Assembly (NCBI GenBank): GCA_021202075.1
Contig: JAJQDT010000133.1
Coordinates: forward strand, 1-64,000
Direction: 5' to 3'
DNA: 64,000 bases
From: Lachnospiraceae bacterium
Lineage (GTDB): Bacteria; Bacillota; Clostridia; Lachnospirales; Lachnospiraceae
The notes beneath the pieces were generated by a model. The model was not told where the DNA came from. It worked only from the letters and a program-made list of their open reading frames with translations, and made no database searches. Shown here piece by piece: positions 26,601 to 34,022 of this stretch; the stretch's first letter is position 1, and each line of letters starts with the position of its first letter. The position numbers were made by a program, and so were the translations under genes.

Positions 26601-27679
26601 AGACTGCTGCGTATGGATGCGCGGAAGGAGTGCCGGGCGAACTGGCCGGTCTTGCGATCATCCGCGGCCAGGACAACTTTGGGGTGCGCGGCTCTCATTT
26701 TGAGGTACTGTTTTCAAACACGATTGGTCTGACCTCCTATCGGGTCGGCGGGAAGGAAATGCTGAAATCCGGCCCGCGTCCGGACTTCTGGCGCGCCCTG
26801 ACGGATAATGACAATGGAGCGGGCGCGGCGGTGCGGTACGGGCAGTGGAAGCTGGCGAGCCTGTACGCGATGGTGAAAAACCCGACCGAATCTGGTTTTC
26901 CGCCAAAAAATCCGCTGCAGTGGGAAGTGGTGACGCTGCCCTGCGATAAAAACCGGCTGAATCAGTCTGAAAAGCAGTTCGAAAAGCGATATGAAAAGCA
27001 GTCTGAAAAGCGGCCGGGAGAAACGGATCCGGCGGTGCAATGCGTGATCGTTCGCTATACGTACTGGCTTCCGATGACGCCGCTGGCGTCATGCGATATG
27101 GAGTATGCGATCTTTGAAGATGGTACGATTCAGGTGCATCTGCATTATAACCCAGTCGAGGGGCTTTCTGAGATGCCGTTATTTGGCGTATCCATGAAGC
27201 TGGATGCGGATTATGACCGGATTGAGTGGTACGGGCTCGGCCCGCAGGAGACTTACTGCGACCGCGAAGGCGGGGCAAAGCTGGGCATTTATCAGAGCAC
27301 GGTGCGTGAGAGCATGGCAAGGTATCTGGTGCCGCAGGAGTGCGGCAACAAGTCCGGCGTTCGCTGGGCAAAAGTAACGGACGCGCGCGATCGCGGCCTG
27401 CTGTTCTGGGATGGGGCGGCGCTGGCGGAATCCGTGCCCGCGCATTCCGGGGCGGTTTCCTCCGGCATGGAATTTTCTGCGATGCCATATACCGCCCATG
27501 AACTGGACAATGCACTCCATGCGTATGAGCTGCCGCAGGTACATTACACGGTCGTCCGCGCCGCGCTTGGGCAGATGGGCGTCGCCGGAGATAATTCCTG
27601 GGGGGCGCGTCCGCATGAGGAATATCTGCTGCGCGCAGATCGCCCGCTGGACTTCACGTTCTGCTTCCGGGGGATCTGA
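23690..27679 (+). CDS. lacZ: GH2 beta-galactosidase (LacZ type) with many in-frame insertions
   Basis: A 1329-residue enzyme, some 300 residues longer than typical LacZ. Order: sugar-binding domain (LNGFWKFSYARNYK...FVSFQGAESGLAVWLNGHYLGYSEDSF), immunoglobulin-like domain, TIM barrel with acid/base E587 (CGNESFGG) and nucleophile E654 (CCEYMHAMGNS), and the C-terminal small chain (WYGLGPQETYCDREGG). The excess lies in low-complexity loops near 23893-24045, 24670-24895, 26140-26275, 26500-26645 and 26965-27040, plus a copy of palindromic family B at 24155-24221. GGGAGGAG precedes the ATG. Catalytic residues are kept, so it is probably active. Cytoplasmic; releases galactose for GalT. Confidence 0.93.
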   Translation: MAEFDYNKVKDPRFFSENRLEAHSDHVFYASHQEADTGRNSLVCSLNGFWKFSYARNYKNTIKDFWKATDDSADGSAVAPMAADGSADAPKATGDLAAPGIRGQEGDKSAAGNAASCDCRSWEEIRVPAHIQMEGYDACQYVNTQYPWDGREEVVPPRFASAAERAGHEKNAPRWTGGIPEDFNPVGSYVKYFMLPADMAGKRVFVSFQGAESGLAVWLNGHYLGYSEDSFTPSEFELTEYINENGENKLAAQVFKWTSGSWCEDQDFFRFFGIYRDVYLYAVPKVHAQDICVRTDLDDEYRDADLRVRLKVWGSGGVRLSLKDGDETIASAGGAAVDAATGTDAERTSAGAWADTASGNPAADGLTADPAADTAGGNPAADGLAAGTAAGATVAGSGIGAETRMELTMHVAAPKLWSAEHPNLYTLWIEMLDEAGAVVEVIRQMVGFRCFEMKDGMMHLNGKRIVFKGVNRHDFSSKNGRAVTAEETEQDIITMKRNNINAIRTSHYPNHSFLYDLCDRYGLYMIDETNLESHGTWCAYLQGTVGLDYVVPGDHEEWLGAMLERSNSMLQRDKNHPSILIWSCGNESFGGRVIYEMSQLFRRLDPTRLVHYEGVFNDRRYNDTSDMESQMYTPAENIREFLKNDRSKPFICCEYMHAMGNSCGGMQKYTDMTEDEPLYQGGFIWDYIDQSITKKDRYGQPFEAYGGDFDDRPSDYNFSGNGIAYGGDRGESPKMQTVKFHYQNIRVFPSETQVRVKNLSLFTDTAEYECVVQLQKDGQMIRENRMEASVPPLSEKTFDLPEELLRKTGYFSGSSPSHAACTSADGSVVACGNGQTPFDGSVAECGNGQAFFDGFTEGSSNRGALSCEYTITVSFRLREDTRWAKRGHEVAFGQYVYGHCEYARLGRPAYAASMSDCCRISDHTIRLAARVPGADAALRPISAREQEMSALSRTVTDTPEPSAPFQPSKNETAAYGCAEGVPGELAGLAIIRGQDNFGVRGSHFEVLFSNTIGLTSYRVGGKEMLKSGPRPDFWRALTDNDNGAGAAVRYGQWKLASLYAMVKNPTESGFPPKNPLQWEVVTLPCDKNRLNQSEKQFEKRYEKQSEKRPGETDPAVQCVIVRYTYWLPMTPLASCDMEYAIFEDGTIQVHLHYNPVEGLSEMPLFGVSMKLDADYDRIEWYGLGPQETYCDREGGAKLGIYQSTVRESMARYLVPQECGNKSGVRWAKVTDARDRGLLFWDGAALAESVPAHSGAVSSGMEFSAMPYTAHELDNALHAYELPQVHYTVVRAALGQMGVAGDNSWGARPHEEYLLRADRPLDFTFCFRGI
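24155..24221 (+). repeat. palindromic repeat family B, copy 2, inside lacZ
   Basis: By eye this differs at only two of 67 positions from the intergenic copy at 31512-31579. It is read in frame and encodes roughly PRFASAAERAGHEKNAPRW, located between the conserved segments QYPWDGREE and DFNPVGSYVKYF. Confidence 0.9.
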
Positions 27680-27703
27680 GATAAGCTATAGGAGGTATTT
27701 AAA

Positions 27704-28006
27704 GTGGCGGATGAGATATTAACGGTGGAAAGCATTAGTAATACAGTAAAACCAGTTGCGCAAAAATATAAAATCGAAGCAGTTTACTTATTTGGTTCTT
27801 ATGCCAGGGGAGAAGCTACACAAGAGAGCGATCTGGATTTTCTGGTATTTGGAGGCAAAAGGTTTAAACTTACAATGATCTTTGCATTTGCAGAGGAATT
27901 ACGGCAGTTATTTGAAAAGAATATAGATGTTTATGAAATCAATGAAGTAAACAAAGATAGTACTTTTTATAATACGATTATGAAAGAAAGGCTGCTGGTA
28001 GTATGA
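27704..28006 (+). CDS. MntA-like nucleotidyltransferase without intact toxin
   Basis: A 100-residue minimal nucleotidyltransferase: FGSYARGEATQESDLDFLVF carries the GS-x-DxD signature. Starts with GTG behind AGGAGG. Clearly richer in A and T than lacZ and galT on either side. The gene that follows is a HepT-type toxin gene with its middle deleted, so this is now an orphan antitoxin-type protein lodged in the galactose gene cluster. Confidence 0.85.
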   Translation: MADEILTVESISNTVKPVAQKYKIEAVYLFGSYARGEATQESDLDFLVFGGKRFKLTMIFAFAEELRQLFEKNIDVYEINEVNKDSTFYNTIMKERLLVV

Positions 28007-28141
28007 AATATTCAGATGAACAGCGTATTCAAAAAATAATTGAGTATTCTGAGAAGCTTTATTGCGGACGTAGTGTTCGAAGAACCGCCGATCTTGTTAG
28101 AAAAGCTCAAAGAAGTACAGCACATAAAAGGAGGAGACTGA
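28003..28141 (+). pseudogene. HepT (DUF86 HEPN) gene with internal deletion
   Basis: The frame from the ATG at 28003 begins MKYSDEQRIQKIIEYSEKLY, like the N-terminus of DUF86/HepT toxins. From 28073 a different frame reads VFEEPPILLEKLKEVQ and stops at 28139-28141, like the C-terminus of the same family. The intervening 80 or so residues, including the RX4HXY ribonuclease site, are gone and the junction is out of frame. The ATG overlaps the end of the nucleotidyltransferase gene as in intact pairs. Confidence 0.7.
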
Positions 28142-28142
28142 C

Positions 28143-29801
28143 ATGATTCAAAAGGAGATTGCCCGCCTGGTGCAATATGGCTTGGCGACCGGACTGATTG
28201 AGCCGGAGGACGCGGTTTTAACGGCAAACCGGATTCTGGAGCTGCTGAAAATTGATGCGCTGGAGGAAGATGCAGAGGCAGAAATTGCTGCGGCAGCAGA
28301 GGCCGCAAAGTATGCCGCGGCTGCAGCGGACAAGGAGAGCTGCGCCAATGGGAATTGCACGAACGCGCAAGAGCGTTCGGAAAGTGAAGCAGCGATTGTT
28401 GCCGAACTGCCGGATATCCTCGGCGCGATCTGTGGCTATGCGTATGAGGCGGGGATTCTGGAGGAGAATTCCGTCGGATACCGCGATCTGTTTGATACGA
28501 AGGTGATGGGGCTGCTGGTGGATCGCCCGTCGCATATCATCCGGCGTTTCCGGGAACTGTATGAGCAGGATCCGAAGCTGGCGACGGATGCGCATTACAA
28601 ATTCAGCCAGGACACGGACTATATCCGCAGGTACCGTATCGCGCGGGATGTGAAATGGGTCGCACCGACCGAGTACGGCGATCTTGACATCACAATTAAT
28701 CTTTCCAAGCCGGAGAAGGATCCGAAGGCGATCGCGGCGGCGCGGAACGCGAAGCAGTCCGCCTATCCGAAATGTCAGCTCTGTATGGAAAATGAGGGCT
28801 ACGCGGGGCGTCTGAATCATCCGGCGCGGCAGAATCACCGCATCATTCCGGTGACAATCAATGGAAGCGAGTGGTATTTCCAGTATTCGCCGTATGTTTA
28901 TTATAATGAGCACTGTATTGTGTTCAACCGGCAGCATGTGCCGATGAAAATCGAGCGTGCGACGTTCGCGAAGCTGCTGGATTTCGTGAGACAGTTCCCG
29001 CACTATTTTGTCGGGTCGAACGCGGATCTGCCGATTGTCGGCGGGTCGATCCTGAGCCACGACCATTTCCAGGGCGGGTGCTATGAATTCGCGATGGCAA
29101 AAGCGCCGATGGAGAAACCGCTCACCTTTGCCGGATATGAGGATGTGGAGGCGGGAATCGTGAAGTGGCCGATGTCTGTCATCCGGATCCGCAGTGAGCA
29201 GACGGAGCGCCTGATTGACCTGGCGGATAAAATCCTCCTTGCGTGGCGCGGGTATACGGACGAGGACGCGTTTATTTTCGCGGAAACAATCGTAGATGGA
29301 ACCAGAGAGCCGCACAATACGATCACGCCGATTGCCCGGAAACGGGATGGCAAATTTGAACTGGATCTGGTGCTGCGCAATAATATTACGACCGAGGAGC
29401 ATCCGCTTGGCGTGTTCCACCCGCACGCAGAGCTGCACCATATCAAAAAAGAAAACATCGGCCTGATTGAGGTCATGGGCCTGGCGGTGCTTCCGGCGCG
29501 GCTGAAGGACGAGCTGGAGCATCTGAAGACGGCGATGGTCGAGGGCCGCGATATTTCAGGCGATGAGGAGCTTGCAAAACACGCGGACTGGGTAGAGGAG
29601 CTGAAGCTGAAGTATCGCAACAGCACCAGTACGACGGGCGGCGTCGGCGAGCCGCTGCGCTTTACGGCGGACTCCATCGACCGCATCATCGAAGACGAGG
29701 TCGGTCTGGTATTTGGCAAGGTGCTGGAGCATGCCGGCGTCTATAAGCGAACACCGGAAGGACAGGCGGCATTTTTGCGGTTCGTGGAGAGCGTGAAGTG
29801 A
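28143..29801 (+). CDS. galT: UDP-glucose-hexose-1-phosphate uridylyltransferase
   Basis: A 552-residue type 2 (Firmicute) GalT of the Leloir pathway: transfers UMP between UDP-glucose and galactose-1-phosphate. The active-site histidine block is SHDHFQGG; CQLCMENEGY and FHPHAELHHIKKENIG are also diagnostic. AAAGGAGGA stands upstream. Residues about 40-85 are a low-complexity Ala/Glu segment (AEAEIAAAAEAAKYAAAAAD and on) not found in relatives, an in-frame insertion. It follows beta-galactosidase functionally, separated by the decayed toxin-antitoxin genes. Confidence 0.94.
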   Translation: MIQKEIARLVQYGLATGLIEPEDAVLTANRILELLKIDALEEDAEAEIAAAAEAAKYAAAAADKESCANGNCTNAQERSESEAAIVAELPDILGAICGYAYEAGILEENSVGYRDLFDTKVMGLLVDRPSHIIRRFRELYEQDPKLATDAHYKFSQDTDYIRRYRIARDVKWVAPTEYGDLDITINLSKPEKDPKAIAAARNAKQSAYPKCQLCMENEGYAGRLNHPARQNHRIIPVTINGSEWYFQYSPYVYYNEHCIVFNRQHVPMKIERATFAKLLDFVRQFPHYFVGSNADLPIVGGSILSHDHFQGGCYEFAMAKAPMEKPLTFAGYEDVEAGIVKWPMSVIRIRSEQTERLIDLADKILLAWRGYTDEDAFIFAETIVDGTREPHNTITPIARKRDGKFELDLVLRNNITTEEHPLGVFHPHAELHHIKKENIGLIEVMGLAVLPARLKDELEHLKTAMVEGRDISGDEELAKHADWVEELKLKYRNSTSTTGGVGEPLRFTADSIDRIIEDEVGLVFGKVLEHAGVYKRTPEGQAAFLRFVESVK

Positions 29802-29899
29802 TGCGTATATGATAATGAAGATGATCTGCTTCGGTCGGCGCATATCCTGCCCTTTGGGAGGGAGGCTGTCTGACAGGGATGAACGGTTTCAAAAAATGA

Positions 29900-29928
29900 T
29901 TGACAAATAATCGTCCATGTAGTAATCT
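29900..29928 (+). promoter_or_regulatory. promoter of cysK
   Basis: TTGACA, 17-base spacer, TAATCT, about 40 bases before the start codon. Confidence 0.8.
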
Positions 29929-29967
29929 GTCTTTATACCAAGAAAACATATATAGAAAGTGGGGAAT

Positions 29968-30909
29968 ATGAAAATGAGCAGAGTATATGACAGCATTACG
30001 GAACTGATTGGCGGTACGCCGCTTTTGAACCTGCACCGGTTCGCGGAGGAGAAGGGGCTGGAGGCGACGCTTCTGGCGAAGCTCGAGTACCTGAACCCGG
30101 CCGGGAGCGTGAAGGATCGGATTGCGAAGTCCATGATCGAGGATGCAGAGGAAAAGGGACTGCTCCGGGAGGGCAGCACGATCATCGAGCCGACCTCCGG
30201 AAATACCGGCATTGGCCTGGCGGCGATCGCGGCGTCAAAGGGGTACCGGGTGATCCTGACCATGCCGGAGACGATGAGTGTCGAGCGGCGGAATATCCTG
30301 AAAGCGTACGGAGCCGAGGTGGTGCTGACGGACGGCCTGAAAGGGATGAAGGGCGCGATTGAGAAGGCGTCGCAGCTCGCAGAAGAAATTGAGGGCAGCT
30401 TTATCCCGGAGCAGTTTGAGAATCCGGCGAACCCGGCGGAGCACCGGCGCTCGACCGGCCCGGAGATCTGGAGAGATACGGACGGACAGGTCGATATTTT
30501 TGTCGCGGGAGTCGGCACCGGCGGGACGATCACTGGCGTCGGGGAATATCTGAAATCACAGAACCCGGACATCCGCGTTGTGGCGGTGGAGCCGTCCACC
30601 TCGCCGGTTCTTTCGGGCGGAAAGCCCGGCGCGCACAAGATTCAGGGAATCGGCGCGGGGTTTGTGCCGGGAACGCTGAATACAGATGTTTATGACGAAA
30701 TCCTTCCGATTGAAAATGAGGACTGCTTTGAAATGGCCAAAGCGCTGGGAAAGACAGAAGGAATCCTGACCGGCATTTCCTCCGGAGCGGCGCTGTGCGC
30801 GGCGGTTCAGCTGGCGAAGCGTCCGGAGAATAAGGGGAAGACCATCGTGGCGTTGCTGCCGGATGGCGGCGACCGCTACTATTCGACGCCGCTGTACATG
30901 GGAAAGTGA
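29968..30909 (+). CDS. cysK: cysteine synthase A (O-acetylserine sulfhydrylase)
   Basis: A 313-residue PLP enzyme. The PLP lysine is in [11 protein letters not shown], the substrate loop is PTSGNTGIG and the phosphate-binding loop [10 protein letters not shown]. It makes cysteine from O-acetylserine and sulfide. ATG at 29968 and 29974 are both possible. A CymR-like regulator gene follows 154 bases downstream. Confidence 0.95.
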   Translation: MKMSRVYDSITELIGGTPLLNLHRFAEEKGLEATLLAKLEYLNPAGSVKDRIAKSMIEDAEEKGLLREGSTIIEPTSGNTGIGLAAIAASKGYRVILTMPETMSVERRNILKAYGAEVVLTDGLKGMKGAIEKASQLAEEIEGSFIPEQFENPANPAEHRRSTGPEIWRDTDGQVDIFVAGVGTGGTITGVGEYLKSQNPDIRVVAVEPSTSPVLSGGKPGAHKIQGIGAGFVPGTLNTDVYDEILPIENEDCFEMAKALGKTEGILTGISSGAALCAAVQLAKRPENKGKTIVALLPDGGDRYYSTPLYMGK

Positions 30910-31063
30910 AAGGATAAAATGCCACAGGGTAAACGCGAGAGGCTGTCAGACTACATTTCTGCAGGGAAAATGGGAAGAACGATTTTTGTACAAAATGTCG
31001 GGTTGTCCCCAGGCAGTTTTCGCGTGGATCAGGCATGTGAACAAAGGAACAGGGAAAACAATC

Positions 31064-31489
31064 ATGAAAATTTCATCAAAGGGGCGGTATGCGCTGCGTC
31101 TGATGCTGGATCTGGCCATCAATGATTCCGGGGAGCCGATCCGACTGAAGGACGCGGCCCGCAGGCAGAATATTTCCGAAAAATATCTGGAGCAGATTAT
31201 AGCGATTTTGAACCGGGCCGGATACGTGAAAAGTGTTCGCGGCCCCCAGGGCGGCTATGTGCTGACGAACCGTCCGTCCGAATATACCGCCGGTATGATT
31301 CTGCGGCTCACGGAGGGTAGCCTTACCCCGGTGGAATACGCCGAGGACGGCTCCGATGGCGAGGCGGACTGTGCGACATCGATTCTCTGGGATCGTCTGA
31401 ACGACGCCATCAATGATGTCGTCGATCATGTGACGCTGGAAAATCTGCTCGAATGGCAGATGGCGAAAGCAAATTCGTATGTCATTTAA
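31064..31489 (+). CDS. Rrf2 family regulator, CymR-like
   Basis: A 141-residue Rrf2 protein: winged helix with KISSKGRYALRLMLDLA, recognition region RRQNISEKYLEQIIAIL, and GPQGGYVL wing. It has a single cysteine in the region where IscR has three iron-sulfur ligands, as in CymR, the cysteine-metabolism repressor that works with CysK in Firmicutes. Its place behind cysK supports this, but direct function is inferred. Confidence 0.87.
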   Translation: MKISSKGRYALRLMLDLAINDSGEPIRLKDAARRQNISEKYLEQIIAILNRAGYVKSVRGPQGGYVLTNRPSEYTAGMILRLTEGSLTPVEYAEDGSDGEADCATSILWDRLNDAINDVVDHVTLENLLEWQMAKANSYVI

Positions 31490-31511
31490 AGAACTGTTGC
31501 GAGAGGTAACG

Positions 31512-31579
31512 CCCCCTCGCTTCGCGTCGGCGGCAGAACGCGCCGGTCATGAGAAGAACGCTTCGCGTTGGACCGGCGC
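31512..31579 (+). repeat. palindromic repeat family B, copy 3
   Basis: Near-identical to the copy inside lacZ. Contains CGCCGGTC...GACCGGCG as outer stem and AACGC/GCGTT as inner stem. It is in the 3' region of the Rrf2 gene before its terminator and is directly followed by a family D copy. Confidence 0.88.
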
Positions 31580-31580
31580 T

Positions 31581-31645
31581 AATAACCTGTGTATCTTGTA
31601 CCGCCGGGCATGAGAATCACAGACGATAAAAGGCTTGACGTGCGG
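31581..31645 (+). repeat. repeat family D, diverged copy
   Basis: AATAACCTGTGTATCTTGTACCGCC and the following bases parallel the copy at 45617-45692 with more mismatches. It adjoins the family B copy without a gap. Confidence 0.5.
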
Positions 31646-31670
31646 AAAGTGAAGAGAGGTATGTATCAGA

Positions 31671-31697
31671 AAAAGAGCCGGGGACGGCTCTTTTTTT
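31671..31697 (+). terminator. intrinsic terminator of the Rrf2 gene
   Basis: AAAAGAGCCG pairs with CGGCTCTTTT around GGGA, followed by TTTTTTT. Confidence 0.9.
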
Positions 31698-31735
31698 GCG
31701 CAGGATTATCCCCATCTTAAGGCCATTCAAAAATA

Positions 31736-31962
31736 GTAACTATTCAGAACAGCAGGCCACAGACCGCCTTCTTCGAAGGCTATATGCCGCTTGCGCGTCA
31801 TATGTCTGAGGCTTGATGGGCGTCTTCGTTCCACTTCGGTCGGCGCTAAACGATCGTCCACTGGACGATCAGCGCCCGCCCATCCCAAAATGAAAATACA
31901 GCCTTTAGCAGGTAAACCTGCACAGTCTGTCTTTTCATTTTGATGCTGTTCTGAACTGTTAC
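31736..31962. mobile_element. 227-base terminal-inverted-repeat element (MITE-like)
   Basis: The 19-base ends GTAACTATTCAGAACAGCA and TGCTGTTCTGAACTGTTAC are inverted copies with two mismatches. Between them lie further hairpins: GATGGGCG...CGCCCATC enclosing GATCGTCC ACT GGACGATC, and CAAAATGAAAA...TTTTCATTTTG enclosing AGCAGG...CCTGC. No protein of note is encoded. This fits a non-autonomous transposable element, or a structured RNA carried within one. No clear target duplication was found at the borders. Confidence 0.6.
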
Positions 31963-32165
31963 CGAAAATGGAGATGCATTCCAGGAAAATATATGCTACA
32001 ATGGATTGCCGGATTTGGCGGCTGAATGATGCAAAAATTCCCGGCGCCGCAGGAAAATACGGTGAAATACGATGGAATGCGATGGAGAGGGAGAGCAGTG
32101 CAAGAGCAAACGCATCGGGAAGGGAAAGAAACAAATTTTGCCTGCCGGAAGGAGAAGGAACGATC

Positions 32166-32996
32166 ATGGATGCGACAGGAAGGGAACTTAGTGAGGGTAA
32201 AATGAGTCATTTTATGAAAGCAAATTATCACACGCACACCATCCGCTGCAAGCATGCGGAGAATTCGGAGCGCGACTATATCGAGGCGGCGATTTCTATG
32301 GGGCTGGAGATTCTTGGCTTTTCGGATCACATTCCCTGCCCGTTCGCGGACGGCTATGTCTCGACGATCCGCATGGACATGGAGCAGGCGGACGAATACG
32401 TGCGGACGATTCGCGCCCTCGCGCGCGAGTATGAGGGAAAAATCAGTCTGCTCGTGGGCTTCGAGGCGGAGTATATACCGGAGTTTTTCGAGGCGCAGAT
32501 GGAAATGCTGCACCGGGTACATGCCGACTACCTGATCATGGGGCAGCATTTTCTGGTGCGTGAACCCGACGCGGTCTACACTGGCGTTCCTACAGAAAGT
32601 GAAGAGTTCCTGAAGGGCTATGTTGATTCCATCATTGCTGGGATGGAGACCGGGGCGTTCCTCTACCTGGCGCACCCGGATCTGATTCACTTTGAAGGGT
32701 CGGAAGCCGTGTATGAGCGGGAGATGACGCGGCTTTGTGAGGCCTTGTACGATCTTCGTATTCCGCTGGAAATCAACCTTCTGGGACTCATGCAGCAGCG
32801 CCACTACCCCGCGGAGCGCTTCTGGCGGATTCCGGGGCGGATCGGGAACCGGGTGGTGCTGGGCGCGGACGCCCACAAGTCGTCGCAGATCTGCGCGCAG
32901 GACGCGTATGATAAGGCGATGAAGATGGCGGAGAAATATGGACTGAGAGTGGAAGAAAAGCTGGAGCTGCCACAGAACCATAAGAGACTGCCTTGA
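32166..32996 (+). CDS. PHP-domain histidinol-phosphatase-like hydrolase
   Basis: A 276-residue PHP protein with metal-binding motifs NYHTHTIRC, GFSDHIP, VGFEAEY, GQHF, LAHPDL and GADAHK in the family order. HisJ-type histidinol phosphatases have this size and layout; other PHP phosphoesterases cannot be excluded since no his genes are near. Start taken at the ATG behind GAAGGAGAAGGAACG; further ATGs at 32202 and 32214 are possible. An extended -10 (TGCTACAAT, about 31994-32002) between the inverted-repeat element and the gene may be its promoter. Confidence 0.85.
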   Translation: MDATGRELSEGKMSHFMKANYHTHTIRCKHAENSERDYIEAAISMGLEILGFSDHIPCPFADGYVSTIRMDMEQADEYVRTIRALAREYEGKISLLVGFEAEYIPEFFEAQMEMLHRVHADYLIMGQHFLVREPDAVYTGVPTESEEFLKGYVDSIIAGMETGAFLYLAHPDLIHFEGSEAVYEREMTRLCEALYDLRIPLEINLLGLMQQRHYPAERFWRIPGRIGNRVVLGADAHKSSQICAQDAYDKAMKMAEKYGLRVEEKLELPQNHKRLP

Positions 32997-33013
32997 AAGA
33001 GAGGAATCATTAC

Positions 33014-33340
33014 ATGACAATTAACGAATATCAGAGCATGGCGATGCGGACGCTGAACCCCAAACTGGAGAAAAAAGATATCCTGATCAATGGCGTGATG
33101 GGCCTGTGCGGGGAGTCGGGAGAGGTGATCGATATCGTAAAAAAACATCTGGCGCAGGGTCACGAACTGGATACAGAGCATCTGGCCATGGAGCTGGGAG
33201 ATGTGGCCTGGTATCTGGCAGAGACGGCCATGGCGATCGGGTACCCGCTGGAAGACATCCTGAGAATGAATATTGACAAATTGAAAGCGCGGTATCCGGA
33301 CGGGTTTGAGGTCGAAAAATCAGTGAAGAGAAAGGAATGA
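33014..33340 (+). CDS. MazG-like nucleotide pyrophosphohydrolase
   Basis: A 108-residue all-alpha NTP pyrophosphohydrolase with GLCGESGEVIDIVKK and the ELGD motif in HLAMELGDVAWYLAE, which bind Mg and the triphosphate. Such proteins clean up non-canonical nucleotides. GAGG precedes the ATG. It follows the PHP gene by 17 bases and is probably co-transcribed. Confidence 0.88.
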   Translation: MTINEYQSMAMRTLNPKLEKKDILINGVMGLCGESGEVIDIVKKHLAQGHELDTEHLAMELGDVAWYLAETAMAIGYPLEDILRMNIDKLKARYPDGFEVEKSVKRKE

Positions 33341-33343
33341 CAA

Positions 33344-33460
33344 AAATGCAGGTAAAAAATAAAAAAATACCTGCATTTACTTCAAAATATGTTGACATAT
33401 ATTCGCGATGTGGTATAATTTTAGGAACCGAAGGTAAAAATAATAAAATTACCTGCATTT
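33344..33460 (+). promoter_or_regulatory. abiE promoter flanked by two inverted-repeat operators
   Basis: A strong promoter (TTGACA at 33392-33397, 16-base spacer, TATAAT at 33414-33419) lies between two operators. The first is AAATGCAGGTA (33344-33354) with TACCTGCATTT (33368-33378). The second is GGTAA (33433-33437) with TTACCTGCATTT (33449-33460). AbiEi antitoxins are known to bind paired inverted repeats in their own promoter, so this is the expected autoregulatory site. The first repeat can also form the 3' hairpin of the MazG-like transcript. Confidence 0.82.
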
Positions 33461-33479
33461 GGTTGAAAGAAGGAATAGG

Positions 33480-34022
33480 ATGCTATTATCATATGACGAG
33501 TGCCTGAAAAAATATGGAACGGATTATAGAATCAAAAAAAACGTGAGGGAAGGCAGGCTATACGTAAAAGAAAAAGGCTTGTATTCTGATAAAAGGTATG
33601 TTCCGGAACTGGAAGTTATTTCCAAAAAGTACCCAAAGGGTATTATAACTTTAAACAGTGCTTTTTTCTATTACGGCCTGACAGATACGATACCGGATTT
33701 TTACTATATTGCTACGCCTAAAAGTACCAGAAAAATCAGCGACACAAGGGTAAAGCAGATATATGAAAACAGTGAAGCGTTTGACCTGGGGAAAACATCA
33801 ATGGAATATGACGGAGTAGATATTATTATTTACGATAAAGAAAGACTTCTGGTGGAGCTGATACGAAATAAGCGCAGGATGTCATTTGATTTGTACAAGG
33901 AAATCATACTCAATTATAGAAAAAAATTAAACGAATTAGATGTTGCACGAATTGCAGAATATGCCTATGAATTACCTAAGACAAATATGGTAATGCAAAC
34001 ACTCAGGCTGGAGGTTTTGTAG
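33480..34022 (+). CDS. abiEi: AbiEi-type antitoxin/autorepressor
   Basis: A 180-residue AbiEi-family protein: N-terminal winged helix (LSYDECLKKYGTDYRIKKNV), then the C-terminal domain with ITLNSAFFYYGLTDTIPD and YDKERLLVELIRNK. It represses the abiE promoter and counteracts AbiEii in a type IV fashion. GAAGGAATAGG precedes the ATG. Markedly AT-rich compared with its neighbours, as expected for an acquired defence module. Confidence 0.88.
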   Translation: MLLSYDECLKKYGTDYRIKKNVREGRLYVKEKGLYSDKRYVPELEVISKKYPKGIITLNSAFFYYGLTDTIPDFYYIATPKSTRKISDTRVKQIYENSEAFDLGKTSMEYDGVDIIIYDKERLLVELIRNKRRMSFDLYKEIILNYRKKLNELDVARIAEYAYELPKTNMVMQTLRLEVL

